Notes: generated from the sequence alone by a model not told the origin. Counted from the stretch's first letter, positions 15,612-25,791 are shown. The stretch is 64,000 bases of DNA from Pseudomonadota bacterium (GCA_021845505.1 JAJZVU010000009.1:1-64000), one strand, 5' to 3'. Translations and numbers: made by a program.

Positions 15612-16685
15612 ATGCTGTTCGATTCCCTGCAGATCCGCAACCTGACCCTGCGCAACCGCGTGGTCATGTCGCCCCTGACCCGCAGCCGCGCGGTCGAGGC
15701 CAACACCCCGAATGCGCTGATGGCCGAGTACTATGGCCAGCGTGCCAGCGCCGGGCTGATCATCACCGAGGGGACCTCGCCGTCCCCCAACGGCCTGGGC
15801 TACGCGCGCATCCCCGGGCTGTTCCAGGCCTCCCATGTCGCCGGCTGGAAGAAGGTCACCGACGCGGTACACCAGCGTGGCGGGCGCATTGTCGTGCAGC
15901 TGATGCATACCGGCCGTGTCAGCCAGCAGGCCAACCTGCCTGCCGGCGCCGAGGTGCTGGGCCCGACCGCGCAGACCCTGCCCGGCGAAGTGCACACCGA
16001 CAGCCAGGGCATGCTGCCCTACACCCAGCCGCGTGCGATGAACGCCTCCGACATCGCCCGCGCGATCGACGAATACGCCCAGGCAGCCCGGTTGGCCATC
16101 GACGCGGGCTTCGACGGCATCGAGGTGCACGCTGCCAACGGCTACCTGGTCGAGCAGTTCCTCAATGCCAACGTCAACACCCGCAGCGACGAGTGGGGCG
16201 GCAGCGCCGCCGCACGCAACCGCTTCGCTCTCGAGGTGATCCGCGCGACCACCGCCGCGATCGGCGCCGAGCGCGTGGGCGTGCGGTTGTCGCCCTTTGG
16301 TGCGTTCAACGCCACCGGCGCCTTCGACGGCGTCGAGCAGCAGTACCTGGAACTCGTCGGCGCGCTGTCGGCGGCCGGGCTGCTGTACCTGCACGTGCTC
16401 GACCACTCGGCGATGGGCGCGCCGGCGGTCCCGGCCGAATTCAAGCGCGCGCTGCGCGCCGCCTTCGACGGCCCGTTCATCCTGGCCGGCGGCTTCGATG
16501 CCGCCCGCGCCGAGGCCGCGCTGCAGGCGGGGCAGGCCGACCTCGTGGCCTTCGGGCGGGCGATGCTGGCCAACCCCGACCTGGTCGAGCGCATGCGCCG
16601 CGGCGCTGCGCTGAACGCGCCCGACATGGCGACTTTCTACACCGCGGGGGCGGCCGGCTACACCGACTACCCGGCGCTGGCCTGA
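15612..16685 (+). CDS. nemA: Old yellow enzyme family alkene reductase (NemA-like)
   Basis: This 357-residue flavoprotein reduces activated C=C bonds, nitro esters or N-ethylmaleimide using FMN and NAD(P)H. Family hallmarks are MSPLTRSRA at the N-terminus, HAANGYLVEQFLNANVNTR with the substrate-binding His/Asn pair, DEWGGSAAARNRF and a C-terminal AFGRAMLANPDLVERM. The ATG at 15612 has an AAAGGA site. An earlier in-frame start at 15543 would add 23 residues without homology. Upstream at 15522-15540, a direct repeat of ACTGG and a TACAAT -10-like hexamer suggest a regulated promoter, as is common for nemA genes controlled by TetR-type repressors. An aldo/keto reductase follows in the same direction, consistent with reactive carbonyl or electrophile defence. 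Confidence 0.93.
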   Translation: MLFDSLQIRNLTLRNRVVMSPLTRSRAVEANTPNALMAEYYGQRASAGLIITEGTSPSPNGLGYARIPGLFQASHVAGWKKVTDAVHQRGGRIVVQLMHTGRVSQQANLPAGAEVLGPTAQTLPGEVHTDSQGMLPYTQPRAMNASDIARAIDEYAQAARLAIDAGFDGIEVHAANGYLVEQFLNANVNTRSDEWGGSAAARNRFALEVIRATTAAIGAERVGVRLSPFGAFNATGAFDGVEQQYLELVGALSAAGLLYLHVLDHSAMGAPAVPAEFKRALRAAFDGPFILAGGFDAARAEAALQAGQADLVAFGRAMLANPDLVERMRRGAALNAPDMATFYTAGAAGYTDYPALA

Positions 16686-16783
16686 AGCAACGGGGGCGCG
16701 CTCGCGCCCCTGCCCACCGGCACGCAGCGACGCCGGGGGCAGACGGAGCCGGCGAGAGAGCGCCGGCGGGAGGAGACAGTATC

Positions 16784-17791
16784 GTGGGCAAAGCCATGCC
16801 ACTGCGCAAGCTCGGCCGCCTCGGGCCGACCACTTCGGCGCTCGGCCTGGGCTGCATGGCCATGGCCGGGGTCTACGGACCGGTCGACCGCGGCGAGGCG
16901 CTGGCCGCGCTGCACGAGGCGGTCGAGGCCGGGATCGACCTGTTCGACACCGGGGACTTCTACGGCATGGGCGACAACGAGATGCTGCTCGGCGAAGCGC
17001 TGCGCAGCATCGGCCGCGGGCGGGTGCAGCTGAGCCTGAAGTTCGGCGCCCAGCGCGACCCCGCCGGCGCCTGGCTGGGTTTCGATGCCAGCCCGGCCGC
17101 GGTGAAGACCGCGCTGGCCTACAGCCTCAAGCGCCTGGGAACCGACTACGTGGACATCTACCGCCCGGCGCGGCTCGATCCCCGCGTGCCCATCGAGGAC
17201 ACCGTGGGGGCCATCGCCGACCTGGTGCGCGCCGGCTGGGTGCGCCACATCGGCTTGTCCGAGGTGGGCAGCCAGACGCTGCGCCGCGCCAGCTCGGTGC
17301 ATGCCATCTGCGACCTGCAGATCGAGTATTCGCTGCTCAGCCGGGACATCGAGGCGTCGATCCTGCCGACCTGTCGCGAACTCGGCATCGGCGTCACCGC
17401 CTACGGGGTGTTGTCGCGCGGGCTGATCGGCGGCGGCTGGCGTGGCGCAGCGGCGGGGTCCGGCGACTGGCGGGTCGCGGCGCCGCGCTTCGCCGGCGAC
17501 AATCTGCAGCACAACCTGCGGCTGCTGCAGCCCCTGCAGGCGATCGCCGCGCAGCGCGGCGCCAGTGTCGCGCAACTGGCGTTGGCCTGGGTCCTGCACC
17601 GCGGCGACGACATCGTGCCGCTGCTGGGCGCCAGCCGGCGTGCCACGTTGCGCGACGGCTTGCGGGCGTTGCGGGTGGCGCTGGACGACTCCGAGCTGAG
17701 CGCCCTCGATGCCGCCTTCGCTCCCGGCGCAGCCGCCGGAGCGCGCTACCCGCAGCCGCAGCTCGCGCACCTGGACAGCGCGCGCGGCTGA
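16784..17791 (+). CDS. Aldo/keto reductase with altered active-site histidine region
   Basis: From the GTG at 16784 the protein has 335 residues. The GTG was chosen because GGAGG lies nine bases upstream, whereas the first ATG (16796) is too far from it. The TIM barrel shows LGLGCMAMAGVYGP, FDTGDFYGMGDNE with the catalytic Asp and Tyr, LSLKFGAQ with the catalytic Lys, and PIEDTVGAIADLV. In the usual sequence (DLYYQHRVDP in AKR13-like enzymes) the catalytic His follows strand 4. Here the segment reads DIYRPARLDP, so the His is missing. This may change the reaction or reduce activity. The gene follows the old yellow enzyme by 98 bases and converges on the MerR-B12 regulator. Confidence 0.9.
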   Translation: MGKAMPLRKLGRLGPTTSALGLGCMAMAGVYGPVDRGEALAALHEAVEAGIDLFDTGDFYGMGDNEMLLGEALRSIGRGRVQLSLKFGAQRDPAGAWLGFDASPAAVKTALAYSLKRLGTDYVDIYRPARLDPRVPIEDTVGAIADLVRAGWVRHIGLSEVGSQTLRRASSVHAICDLQIEYSLLSRDIEASILPTCRELGIGVTAYGVLSRGLIGGGWRGAAAGSGDWRVAAPRFAGDNLQHNLRLLQPLQAIAAQRGASVAQLALAWVLHRGDDIVPLLGASRRATLRDGLRALRVALDDSELSALDAAFAPGAAAGARYPQPQLAHLDSARG

Positions 17792-17812
17792 CGCCGCCGC
17801 GCGCGGCGAAGC

Positions 17813-18754
17813 TCAGCCGGCCGCCGGAGGCCGCCGTTCGGCGAGCCTGCGGGTGAGGTCGGCGAACTCGCGCAGCACCTCGACTCCGGCCGGCGCGCGC
17901 GACAGCGCGGCGCAGGAGCCGCCGGCCCACAGCGCGACCGTCGCGGGCAGCCGCCTGCGCAGCTCGTGCAGCGACTCCAGCACCTGCGCCGTCGGCAGCA
18001 GCGTGGAAAAGCTCAGCGCCACGATGTCGGCGGCGTGGTCGCGCACCGCGGCGTCGATGTCGGCCAGCGGGGTCTGCGCGCCCAGCTGCACGCAATGGCA
18101 ACCCTCGAGGATCAGCATGGCTTCGGTCATCAGCAGCCCCAGGGTATGCGGCTCCTGCGGCACCGTGGTGAGCAGCACGCGGGCGGGCGAGGCGCTCGGC
18201 TCGGGGCGCGCGGCCGACGCGATGGCCGTGCGCAGCACGCGCTGCACCACCTCGGTGTACAGGTGTTCCTGGTGCACTTGCAGCCGGCCCAGCATCCAGG
18301 CGTTGCCCACCGCGGTGTTCAACGGGGCGACGACTGCGGTGACAAAGCCCGCCAGGCCCTGGCGCAGCACCGCCAGCGACAGGGTGCGCTGCAACGCGTC
18401 CGCGTCGTTGCGCTGGAGCAACTCGATGTAGGGAGCCACGGTCTGCGCCGCGCCCGCGTCCGCCGAGCCGCGCGCGTGCAGGCCCAGGCTGCGCTGCAGC
18501 AGGCCGTCGAGCGACTCCACCGGCAGCCGGGTGACCTGCGCCGGGCGGTGGCCGGCGTCGAGCAGGCGCTTGATGCGCCGCAGTCGCTCGACCTGCTCGG
18601 CGGGGTACATGCGATCGCCGGCATCGTCGCGACGCGGGCTCGGAAAGCCATAGCGTCGCTCCCAGGCCCGCAGGGTGTCCTTGCTGATGCCGGTGTCGCG
18701 CTCCACGGCCGCGATGCTCAGCGCGGGGGAGTCGTCCGCGAGGGATTCGCTCAT
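17813..18754 (-). CDS. litR: MerR-family regulator with B12-binding domain (CarH/LitR type)
   Basis: This is a 313-residue regulator. Residues about 12-80 form a MerR-type winged helix (LSIAAVERDTGISKDTLRAW, ERRYGFPSPRRD, QVERLRRIKRLLDAG). Residues about 105-185 are the helical B12-cap, and about 195-300 the cobalamin-binding Rossmann domain with the motif PQEPHTLGLLM (E-x-H-x-x-G), the lower-ligand site seen in CarH. CarH/LitR proteins bind adenosylcobalamin in the dark as a repressing tetramer and release DNA in the light. It is divergent from the operon at 18971-27702 and a TTGTC...GACAA dyad lies 10 bases before its start, so autoregulation is likely. The start at 18754 was preferred over 18898 because the extension lacks domain homology. 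Confidence 0.9.
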   Translation of the reverse strand: MSESLADDSPALSIAAVERDTGISKDTLRAWERRYGFPSPRRDDAGDRMYPAEQVERLRRIKRLLDAGHRPAQVTRLPVESLDGLLQRSLGLHARGSADAGAAQTVAPYIELLQRNDADALQRTLSLAVLRQGLAGFVTAVVAPLNTAVGNAWMLGRLQVHQEHLYTEVVQRVLRTAIASAARPEPSASPARVLLTTVPQEPHTLGLLMTEAMLILEGCHCVQLGAQTPLADIDAAVRDHAADIVALSFSTLLPTAQVLESLHELRRRLPATVALWAGGSCAALSRAPAGVEVLREFADLTRRLAERRPPAAG

Positions 18755-18762
18755 CTGGGCTG

Positions 18763-18777
18763 TTTGTCCTCGACAAA
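18763..18777. promoter_or_regulatory. Operator copy A: TTTGTC-CTC-GACAAA
   Basis: A perfect dyad with six-base arms lies in the leader of the CarH/LitR-type gene, nine bases upstream of its ATG. It shares the TTGTC...GACAA halves with copies B and C. It is probably an autoregulatory site. Confidence 0.6.
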
Positions 18778-18885
18778 TTAGGAAGTGACACGGTAGGCGC
18801 CGGGATTTCAACTGCGGTCCAGCGGCCCAGGCCAGCCATTTCCCGATGGTAGCGAAGGCTGGGCCGGCGTTGAAAGACCCCAAGA

Positions 18886-18898
18886 ACGTCCAGGACAA
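18886..18898. promoter_or_regulatory. Operator copy B: ACGTCCAGGACAA
   Basis: The core GTCC-A-GGAC is symmetric and the right half continues into GACAA, identical to copy C. Only the left outer bases differ. It lies midway between the divergent genes. Confidence 0.5.
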
Positions 18899-18937
18899 TA
18901 AGCGTCAATTCGACAAAAAGCCAGTTTAGTAGCAAGA

Positions 18938-18950
18938 TTGTCCAGGACAA
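18938..18950. promoter_or_regulatory. Operator copy C: TTGTCC-A-GGACAA
   Basis: A perfect 13-base dyad 20 bases before the glutathione peroxidase ATG, where it would overlap the promoter or transcription start. A further half-site (CGACAAA) is at 18911-18917. It is most likely the repression site for the whole ten-gene operon. Confidence 0.65.
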
Positions 18951-18970
18951 AAATCTGAACGGAGCCAACC

Positions 18971-19534
18971 ATGCCCAGCTTTCACCGTACCTTGCAGGCC
19001 GCCGTGCTGGCCGGACTGCTGTCCACGACAGCATGGGCCCATGCCGCCACCTGCCCGCGCATCCTCGACGAAAGCCCGCGCTCGTTGCAGAGCGACCGGC
19101 CGCAGAGCCTGTGCCAATACGCGGGCAAGGTGATCCTGGTGGTCAACACCGCCAGCTACTGCGGCTTCAGCCCGCAGGAGCGGGGCCTGCAGGAGCTGTA
19201 TCGCAAGTACGGCCCGCAAGGCCTGGTGGTGCTGGGCTTCGCCTCCGACGACTTCCACCAGGAAATGTCCAACCCGCAGCGCATCGCGCCGTATTCCCGC
19301 GCCAAGTACGGCGTGCAGTTTCCGCTGTTCGCTCCCACCCATGTGACCGAGCCTTCGCCCAATCCGCTGTTCGCCCAACTCATCCGCGCCACCGGAACGC
19401 AGCCCAAGTGGAACTTCTACAAGTACCTGATCGGGCGCGACGGCAAGGTGGTCGCCGTGTATTCCAGCCTGACCTCGCCGAGCGACCCCGCCCTGGTCAG
19501 GCAGATCCGCCGCCTGCTCGCGCAGCGCCCCTGA
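18971..19534 (+). CDS. Exported glutathione peroxidase family protein (Cys type)
   Basis: This 187-residue protein has a Sec signal peptide (residues 1-25, ending AHAA) and a thioredoxin-like GPx domain. The peroxidatic Cys is in VNTASYCGFSPQERGLQELY, and the Trp/Asn of the catalytic tetrad are in KWNFYKYLIG. The Gln-containing GFPCNQF block of cytoplasmic enzymes is replaced by GFASDDFHQ, so the Gln and the second Cys of that motif are absent. It probably reduces peroxides, perhaps lipid peroxides, in the periplasm. It is the first gene of the operon downstream of the operator cluster and is followed by folE2 after 27 bases. Confidence 0.88.
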   Translation: MPSFHRTLQAAVLAGLLSTTAWAHAATCPRILDESPRSLQSDRPQSLCQYAGKVILVVNTASYCGFSPQERGLQELYRKYGPQGLVVLGFASDDFHQEMSNPQRIAPYSRAKYGVQFPLFAPTHVTEPSPNPLFAQLIRATGTQPKWNFYKYLIGRDGKVVAVYSSLTSPSDPALVRQIRRLLAQRP

Positions 19535-19561
19535 AGCCGGCAACCCTTTCGGAGAACCTCG

Positions 19562-20380
19562 ATGAATGCACCTGATCTGCTGTTCCCCCGCGCCAGCGCG
19601 GCCGTACTGCCCGACGTGCAGGCCAGCGCCGACGGGCGCGGTGTCGCCATCCAGAAGGTCGGAGTGCGCGACGTGCGCTACCCGGTGCGGCTGCGCGCTG
19701 CCGGCGGCGGCGCGCAGTCCACCCTCGGGGTGTTCCAGATGACGGTGGCGCTGCCGCCCGAGGTCAAGGGCACCCACATGTCGCGCTTCATCGAGGTGCT
19801 GGAGGCGCACGACGCCGAACTCGACGCGGCCGCGCTCGGCGACCTGCTCGACGCCATGCTGCTGCGGCTGCAGGCCGGCGCCGGCTCGATCAGCCTGCGC
19901 GCGACCTACTTCCGGCGCAAGACGGCCCCGGTGTCGGGAGTCGCCAGCCTGCTCGACTACGGCGTGTGCCTGCAGGCCGAACACGACGGCGCGCAGCGCG
20001 TGGTGCGGCAGACCGTGGAGGTGCCGGTGACCAGCCTGTGCCCGTGCTCGCGCGACATTTCCGAGTACGGCGCGCACAACCAGCGTTCGCTGATCACCAT
20101 CGGCGCCGAGTTGCGCGGCAGCGTGTCGCTGGACGAGCAGATCGCCTTCGCCGAGCAGGCGGCTTCCTGCCAGCTGTGGGGCCTGCTCAAGCGTCCCGAC
20201 GAAAAGTTCGTCACCGAATACGCCTACGACCATCCGAAGTTCGTCGAGGACCTGGTGCGAGACGTCGCGCTGGCGTTGAGGTCCGACCGTCGCATCGCCG
20301 CCTACACGGTGGCCTCGGAGAACTTCGAGTCCATCCACAACCATTCGGCGTACGCCTGGCTGGAAGGGCGCAACCCTTGA
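19562..20380 (+). CDS. folE2: GTP cyclohydrolase FolE2 (type IB)
   Basis: This 272-residue cytoplasmic enzyme converts GTP to 7,8-dihydroneopterin triphosphate, the first step to folates and other pterins. The type IB signature VTSLCPCSRDISEYGAHNQRS contains the metal-binding Cys, and KFVTEYAYDHPKFVEDLVRD and SENFESIHNHSAYAW are conserved C-terminal blocks. FolE2 can work with metals other than zinc and is often expressed under metal or oxidative stress. In comparable LitR clusters it sits near photolyase-type genes whose antenna may be a pterin or folate. No photolyase is present here. Confidence 0.93.
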   Translation: MNAPDLLFPRASAAVLPDVQASADGRGVAIQKVGVRDVRYPVRLRAAGGGAQSTLGVFQMTVALPPEVKGTHMSRFIEVLEAHDAELDAAALGDLLDAMLLRLQAGAGSISLRATYFRRKTAPVSGVASLLDYGVCLQAEHDGAQRVVRQTVEVPVTSLCPCSRDISEYGAHNQRSLITIGAELRGSVSLDEQIAFAEQAASCQLWGLLKRPDEKFVTEYAYDHPKFVEDLVRDVALALRSDRRIAAYTVASENFESIHNHSAYAWLEGRNP

Positions 20381-20391
20381 GCGCTGCGGCC

Positions 20392-21771
20392 ATGAACCCC
20401 GTCGCCGGCGGCGTGCACCGCCCCCCGGTCGCGCCTCGCGTGGCCATCGTCGGCAGCGGCATCGCCGGGCTGGCCGCCGCGTGGTCGCTGAAGGACAGCG
20501 CGCGCGTGACCCTGTTCGAGGCGGGCAGCCATTTCGGCGGCCATGTGCACACCGTCGACGTCAGCCTCGACGGGGTCGCCGACGCGGTGGACACCGGCTT
20601 CCTGGTGCTCAACCGCCGCACCTACCCGGGGCTGCTCGCGTTGTTCGCCGAACTGGGCGTCGAGCTGGCCGAGTCCGACATGTCGTTCTCGGTGCGCCGG
20701 CCGCTGCCCGCCGGCGGGCATGTCGAATGGTGCGGCTCCAGCCTGGCAGGGGTGTTCGCCCAGCCGGCCAACGCGCTGCGCCCGCGCTTCTGGGGCATGT
20801 TGCGCGACATCCTGCGCTTCCATCGCGAGGCCACCGCGCTGGCGCGTTCGGGCTGCGAGCCCGAGCACGACCCGCGCACGGTCGGCGAGTTCCTGCGCCA
20901 GGGTCGCTATGGCGACGGCTTCGTGCACGGTTATTTCCTGCCGATGGTGGCGTGCATCTGGTCGTGCCCCACCGCGCAGATGCTGGAGTTCCCGATCGCC
21001 ACCATGGTGCGCTTTTGCGACAACCACGGCTTGCTGCAGATCGAGGGACGTCCGCAGTGGCTGACGGTGCGCGGCGGAGCTCGCCGCTACGTCCAGCGCA
21101 TGGTCGAGCGCATCGACGATGCCCGACTGAACACCCGGGTGTTGCGCATCAAGCGCCACGATGTCGGCGTCGAGGTGGCCACCGCGCAGGGAACCGAGTG
21201 GTTCGACCAGGTCGTGCTGGCCTGCCACAGCGACCAGGCGCTGGCGCTGCTGGCCGACGCCGACGCGCGGGAGCGCAGCGTGCTCGGCGCCATCTCCTAC
21301 CAGCCCAACCATGCGGTGCTGCACACCGACTCCAGCATGCTGCCCTCGCGGCGCAGGGCGTGGGCGGCGTGGAATTTCGAGAGCGCGGTAGCAGCCGACG
21401 ACCTGTCGGCGCATGCCGCCAGGCCGGCGGTGTGCCTGCACTACCTGATCAACAAACTGCAGCCGGTGGCCTTCCGGCGCCCGGTGATCGTGTCGCTGAA
21501 CCCCTTGCGCGAGCCCGATCCCGCCAGCGTGCTGAGCCGCATCGACTACGCCCACCCGGTGTTCGATTCCGCGGCCATCGCAGCGCAGCGCGGCGTGGCG
21601 TCGATGCAGGGACGGCGGCGGACCTACTACTGCGGCGCGTGGTGCGGCTACGGCTTCCACGAGGACGGCCTGCGCTCCGGCCAGGCGGCCGCGCAGGCCT
21701 GGCACGCCCAGCAGCGCGCCCACGCCCGCGGATGGCTGCCCGCCGAGGCGCTGGCGGGGGTGCGGGCGTGA
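20392..21771 (+). CDS. FAD-dependent amine-oxidase-like protein of the cfa cluster
   Basis: This 459-residue flavoprotein begins its FAD-binding fold with VAIVGSGIAGLAAAWSL and has GGHVHTVDVSLDG, DTGFLVLNRRTYPG, LEFPIATMVRFCDNHGLLQI and a C-terminal GYGFHEDGLRSGQAAA. This is the flavin oxidoreductase that consistently accompanies DUF1365 and Cfa-like genes in Proteobacteria. By analogy with furan or modified fatty acid pathways it may desaturate or oxidise membrane acyl chains, which is inference. It overlaps the next gene by four bases (GTGA), showing tight coupling with the DUF1365 protein. Confidence 0.9.
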   Translation: MNPVAGGVHRPPVAPRVAIVGSGIAGLAAAWSLKDSARVTLFEAGSHFGGHVHTVDVSLDGVADAVDTGFLVLNRRTYPGLLALFAELGVELAESDMSFSVRRPLPAGGHVEWCGSSLAGVFAQPANALRPRFWGMLRDILRFHREATALARSGCEPEHDPRTVGEFLRQGRYGDGFVHGYFLPMVACIWSCPTAQMLEFPIATMVRFCDNHGLLQIEGRPQWLTVRGGARRYVQRMVERIDDARLNTRVLRIKRHDVGVEVATAQGTEWFDQVVLACHSDQALALLADADARERSVLGAISYQPNHAVLHTDSSMLPSRRRAWAAWNFESAVAADDLSAHAARPAVCLHYLINKLQPVAFRRPVIVSLNPLREPDPASVLSRIDYAHPVFDSAAIAAQRGVASMQGRRRTYYCGAWCGYGFHEDGLRSGQAAAQAWHAQQRAHARGWLPAEALAGVRA

Positions 21772-22568
21772 GCCGGCGGGCGCAGCGCGCGCCGGCCGGC
21801 GCGCTGATCGGCAGCGGGCTGGTCCGCCACACCCGGCTGCGCCCGGCGCGCAACGCCTTCGCCTACCCTGTGTTCTTCGTGCTGTTGCCCATGCGTGCGC
21901 TGGCGCGCGATCCCGGCGCGCTCGCGTTGCCGCGCAATCGCGCCGGGCTGCTGAGCTTTTTCGATCGCGACCATGGCGACGGCGGCCCCGACAGCCTGCG
22001 CTGGCTGGAGCAGTTGCTGCGCGCGCACGGGGTCGACGGCGCGGACGGCGAGATCTGGCTGCAGGCCTTCCCGCGGGTGCTGGGCTATGTGTTCAATCCG
22101 GTCAGCTTCTGGTATTGCCACCGCGCCGACGCTTCGCTGGCGGCGGTGGTCGCCGAGGTCAACAACACCTTCGGCGAGCGCCACTGCTACGTGCTGCGGC
22201 CGCGCCCGGCGCGCGACGGCATCGCCTGGGGCGAGGAACTGCGGGCGCCCAAGGCCTTCCACGTATCGCCTTTCTGCCGCGTCGAAGGCGGCTACCGCTT
22301 CCGCTTCCTGCGCGCGCCGGGCGCCGGCGGCGAGCGCATCGTCGCCCGCATCGACCATGACGACGCCCACGGGCCGCTGCTGCTGACCAGCATCAGCGGG
22401 GTGCTGCAGCCGCTCACCCCGGCCAGCCTGGCGCGTGCCTTCGCGTCGCATCCCCTGCACGCCTTCGGAGTGATCGCGCGCATCCACTGGCAGGCGCTGA
22501 AGCTGTGGCTCAAGCGCGTGCCCTTCGTATCCAAGCCCTCCCCGTCCAGCCCGCAAGTCCCACGATGA
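21768..22568 (+). CDS. DUF1365 protein
   Basis: The 266-residue protein starts at a GTG that overlaps the stop of the flavin oxidase and ends by overlapping the ATG of the cfa-like gene. Conserved DUF1365 blocks are present: FAYPVFFVLLPM, LGYVFNPVSFWYCHRAD, VVAEVNNTFGERHCYVL and APKAFHVSPFCRVEGGYRF. The function of DUF1365 is unknown, but it almost always lies beside the flavin oxidase and Cfa homologues, so a role in modifying membrane lipids is likely. No membrane segment is clear, although the C-terminal region has a helix with hydrophobic face (HWQALKLWLKRVPF). Confidence 0.92.
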   Translation: MSRRAQRAPAGALIGSGLVRHTRLRPARNAFAYPVFFVLLPMRALARDPGALALPRNRAGLLSFFDRDHGDGGPDSLRWLEQLLRAHGVDGADGEIWLQAFPRVLGYVFNPVSFWYCHRADASLAAVVAEVNNTFGERHCYVLRPRPARDGIAWGEELRAPKAFHVSPFCRVEGGYRFRFLRAPGAGGERIVARIDHDDAHGPLLLTSISGVLQPLTPASLARAFASHPLHAFGVIARIHWQALKLWLKRVPFVSKPSPSSPQVPR

Positions 22569-23830
22569 ATCCCTCCAGTTCCTCTTCCGTGATGGTCGGC
22601 CCGAGCGGCGGCCGGGGCGCCGCCGCGCGCATGCCGCTGGCCGCGCGCAGCGTGATCGCGATGCTGCGCAGGCTGCAGCGCGGGCGCATCGAACTGCGGC
22701 TGCCCGACGGCAGGACGCTGCAACTGGGAGCGCCCGCCGCCCAGGCGCCGGCGGCCAGCCTGCAGGTGCACGACTGGCAGGTGTTCGCGCTGGTGCTGCG
22801 GCGCGGCGACATCGGCTGCGCCGAAGCCTGGTTCGACGGCCGCTGGACCTGCACCGACCTGCCGGCGCTGTTGCGGCTGCTGCTGGCCAACCGGCAGGCC
22901 ATCGAGGCCGCGCTGCACGGGAGTTTCCTGGGCACCTTGCTGGAGAGGCTGCGCCACCTGCTGCTGCGTCGCAACACCCGCTCCGGCAGCCGCGACAACA
23001 TCCATGTCCACTACGACATCGGCAACGCCTTCTACAGGCTGTGGCTGGATCGCGGAATGACCTATTCGTCGGCGCTGTTCGCGCGCCCCGGGATGAGCCT
23101 GGAGCAGGCGCAGCAGGCCAAGCTCGAGCGGGTGCTCGGCGAACTGGAACTGCAGCCGGGCCAGAGCGTGCTGGAAATCGGCTGCGGCTGGGGCAGCTTC
23201 GCCGAACTGGCGGCCGGCCGCGGTTTGCGGGTCGACGCCATCACGCTGTCGAGCGAGCAGCTGGCCTTCGCCACGCAGCGGCTGCGCGACGCCGGGCGGG
23301 CCGGCCACGCGCGGCTGCACCTGCTGGACTACCGCGACGCCGCGGTCATCGCTCCGGCTGGAGGCTACGACGCGGTGGCGTCGATCGAAATGTTCGAGGC
23401 GGTCGGCGAGGCCTACTGGAGCGGCTATTTCCGCAGCGTCGCCGCCGCGCTGCGTCCGGGCGGGCGCGCGTGCATCCAGACCATCACCATCGACGACGCG
23501 CTGTTCGCGCGCTACCGCCGAGGCACCGACTTCATCCAGCGCTATGTCTTTCCCGGCGGCATGCTGCCCAGTGCGCGCCGCTTTGTCGAAGCTGCGCGGT
23601 CGGCCGGGCTGCAGGTGCTGCGCAGCCACCGCTTCGGCGCCGACTACGCGCGCACGCTGGCGGTGTGGCGCCAGCGCTTCCTGGCGTCGCTCGCCGAGGT
23701 GCGCGCGCTGGGCTTCGACCGTCGCTTCGAACGCCTGTGGGAGTTCTACCTCGCCTACTGCGAGGCCGGCTTCGCCGAAGGAACCATCGATGTCGTGCAG
23801 TACACCCTCGGCAAGCCGCAGGGGCACTGA
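22565..23830 (+). CDS. cfa: Cyclopropane-fatty-acid synthase family methyltransferase
   Basis: This is a 421-residue SAM-dependent enzyme. Residues about 40-110 form the N-terminal lipid-binding domain (QVFALVLRRGDIGCAEAWFD), and the methyltransferase domain has the SAM loop VLEIGCGWGSFAEL, YDAVASIEMFEAVGEAYW and FIQRYVFPGGMLPS, all typical of Cfa. Members of this operon-linked subgroup may make cyclopropane or branched/furan precursors on unsaturated phospholipid acyl chains at the membrane. The start at 22565 overlaps the DUF1365 stop (ATGA). The 3' end overlaps the next gene by 41 bases. Confidence 0.93.
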   Translation: MNPSSSSSVMVGPSGGRGAAARMPLAARSVIAMLRRLQRGRIELRLPDGRTLQLGAPAAQAPAASLQVHDWQVFALVLRRGDIGCAEAWFDGRWTCTDLPALLRLLLANRQAIEAALHGSFLGTLLERLRHLLLRRNTRSGSRDNIHVHYDIGNAFYRLWLDRGMTYSSALFARPGMSLEQAQQAKLERVLGELELQPGQSVLEIGCGWGSFAELAAGRGLRVDAITLSSEQLAFATQRLRDAGRAGHARLHLLDYRDAAVIAPAGGYDAVASIEMFEAVGEAYWSGYFRSVAAALRPGGRACIQTITIDDALFARYRRGTDFIQRYVFPGGMLPSARRFVEAARSAGLQVLRSHRFGADYARTLAVWRQRFLASLAEVRALGFDRRFERLWEFYLAYCEAGFAEGTIDVVQYTLGKPQGH

Positions 23831-24469
23831 GGCCCGCGCGCTGCGCGGCTCGCGCCGTCGGGCCTTGCTCCAGGCCGGGCGCCTGGCGACGGCCGCGCTG
23901 CTGGCGCTGGCCGCGGGCGGGGTGCGGGCCGCAGCCGCGTCGTGGCCGCCGGGCTGGCTGCAGGCGCGCCTGCCGGGCTGCCGGCTGGCCGGCAGCGGGT
24001 GGTTTCGCTGGTGGGGCTTCGAGGTCTACCGCGCCTCGCTCTGGGTCGGTCCGCGCGGGCTCGACCCGGCCCGCCTGGGGGACCGGCCCTTCGCGCTCGA
24101 ACTGCGCTACGCCCGCGCGCTGGCCGGGCGCGACATCGCCGACACCTCGGCGCGGCTGATCGCCGGGCTCGGCCTGGGCAGCCCGCGCCAGCGCGAGCAA
24201 TGGTTGCGGTCCATGCGCCACCTGTTCCCCGATGTGCGCGCGGGCGATCGGCTGGCCGGTCTGTATCGCGGCGATCCGCCGCGCACCGAGTTCTTTCTCG
24301 ACGGACGCCGTGTCGGCGACGTGGCCGGAGCGGCCTTCGCCCAGGCCTTCTTCGCCATCTGGCTGTCGGAGCGCAGTCCGGCACCGGCGCTGCGTCGCGC
24401 GCTCACCGCCGGGCTGGCGCCCGCGCGCCCGGGCAACACGAGCGCGGCCGGCGGCGACGGGGTCGCTTC

Positions 24470-24473
<4 letters not shown>
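23790..24473 (+). CDS. Chalcone-isomerase-like exported protein
   Basis: This is a 227-residue protein. The ATG at 23790 has an ideal AAGGA site seven bases upstream, inside the cfa gene, so a 41-base overlap is accepted. Residues about 20-48 hold an Arg-rich, Tat-like or Sec signal (SRRRALLQAGRLATAALLAL). The rest matches the bacterial chalcone-isomerase-like fold (WFRWWGFEVYRASLWVG, LELRYARALAGRDIADTS, AGDRLAGLYRGDPPRTEFFL). These periplasmic proteins bind fatty acids in plant relatives, but the bacterial function is unknown. In this operon a fatty-acid or lipid carrier role is plausible. Confidence 0.85.
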
Positions 24474-25777
<1,304 letters not shown>

Positions 25778-25791
25778 CCGGAGAACCCCCG

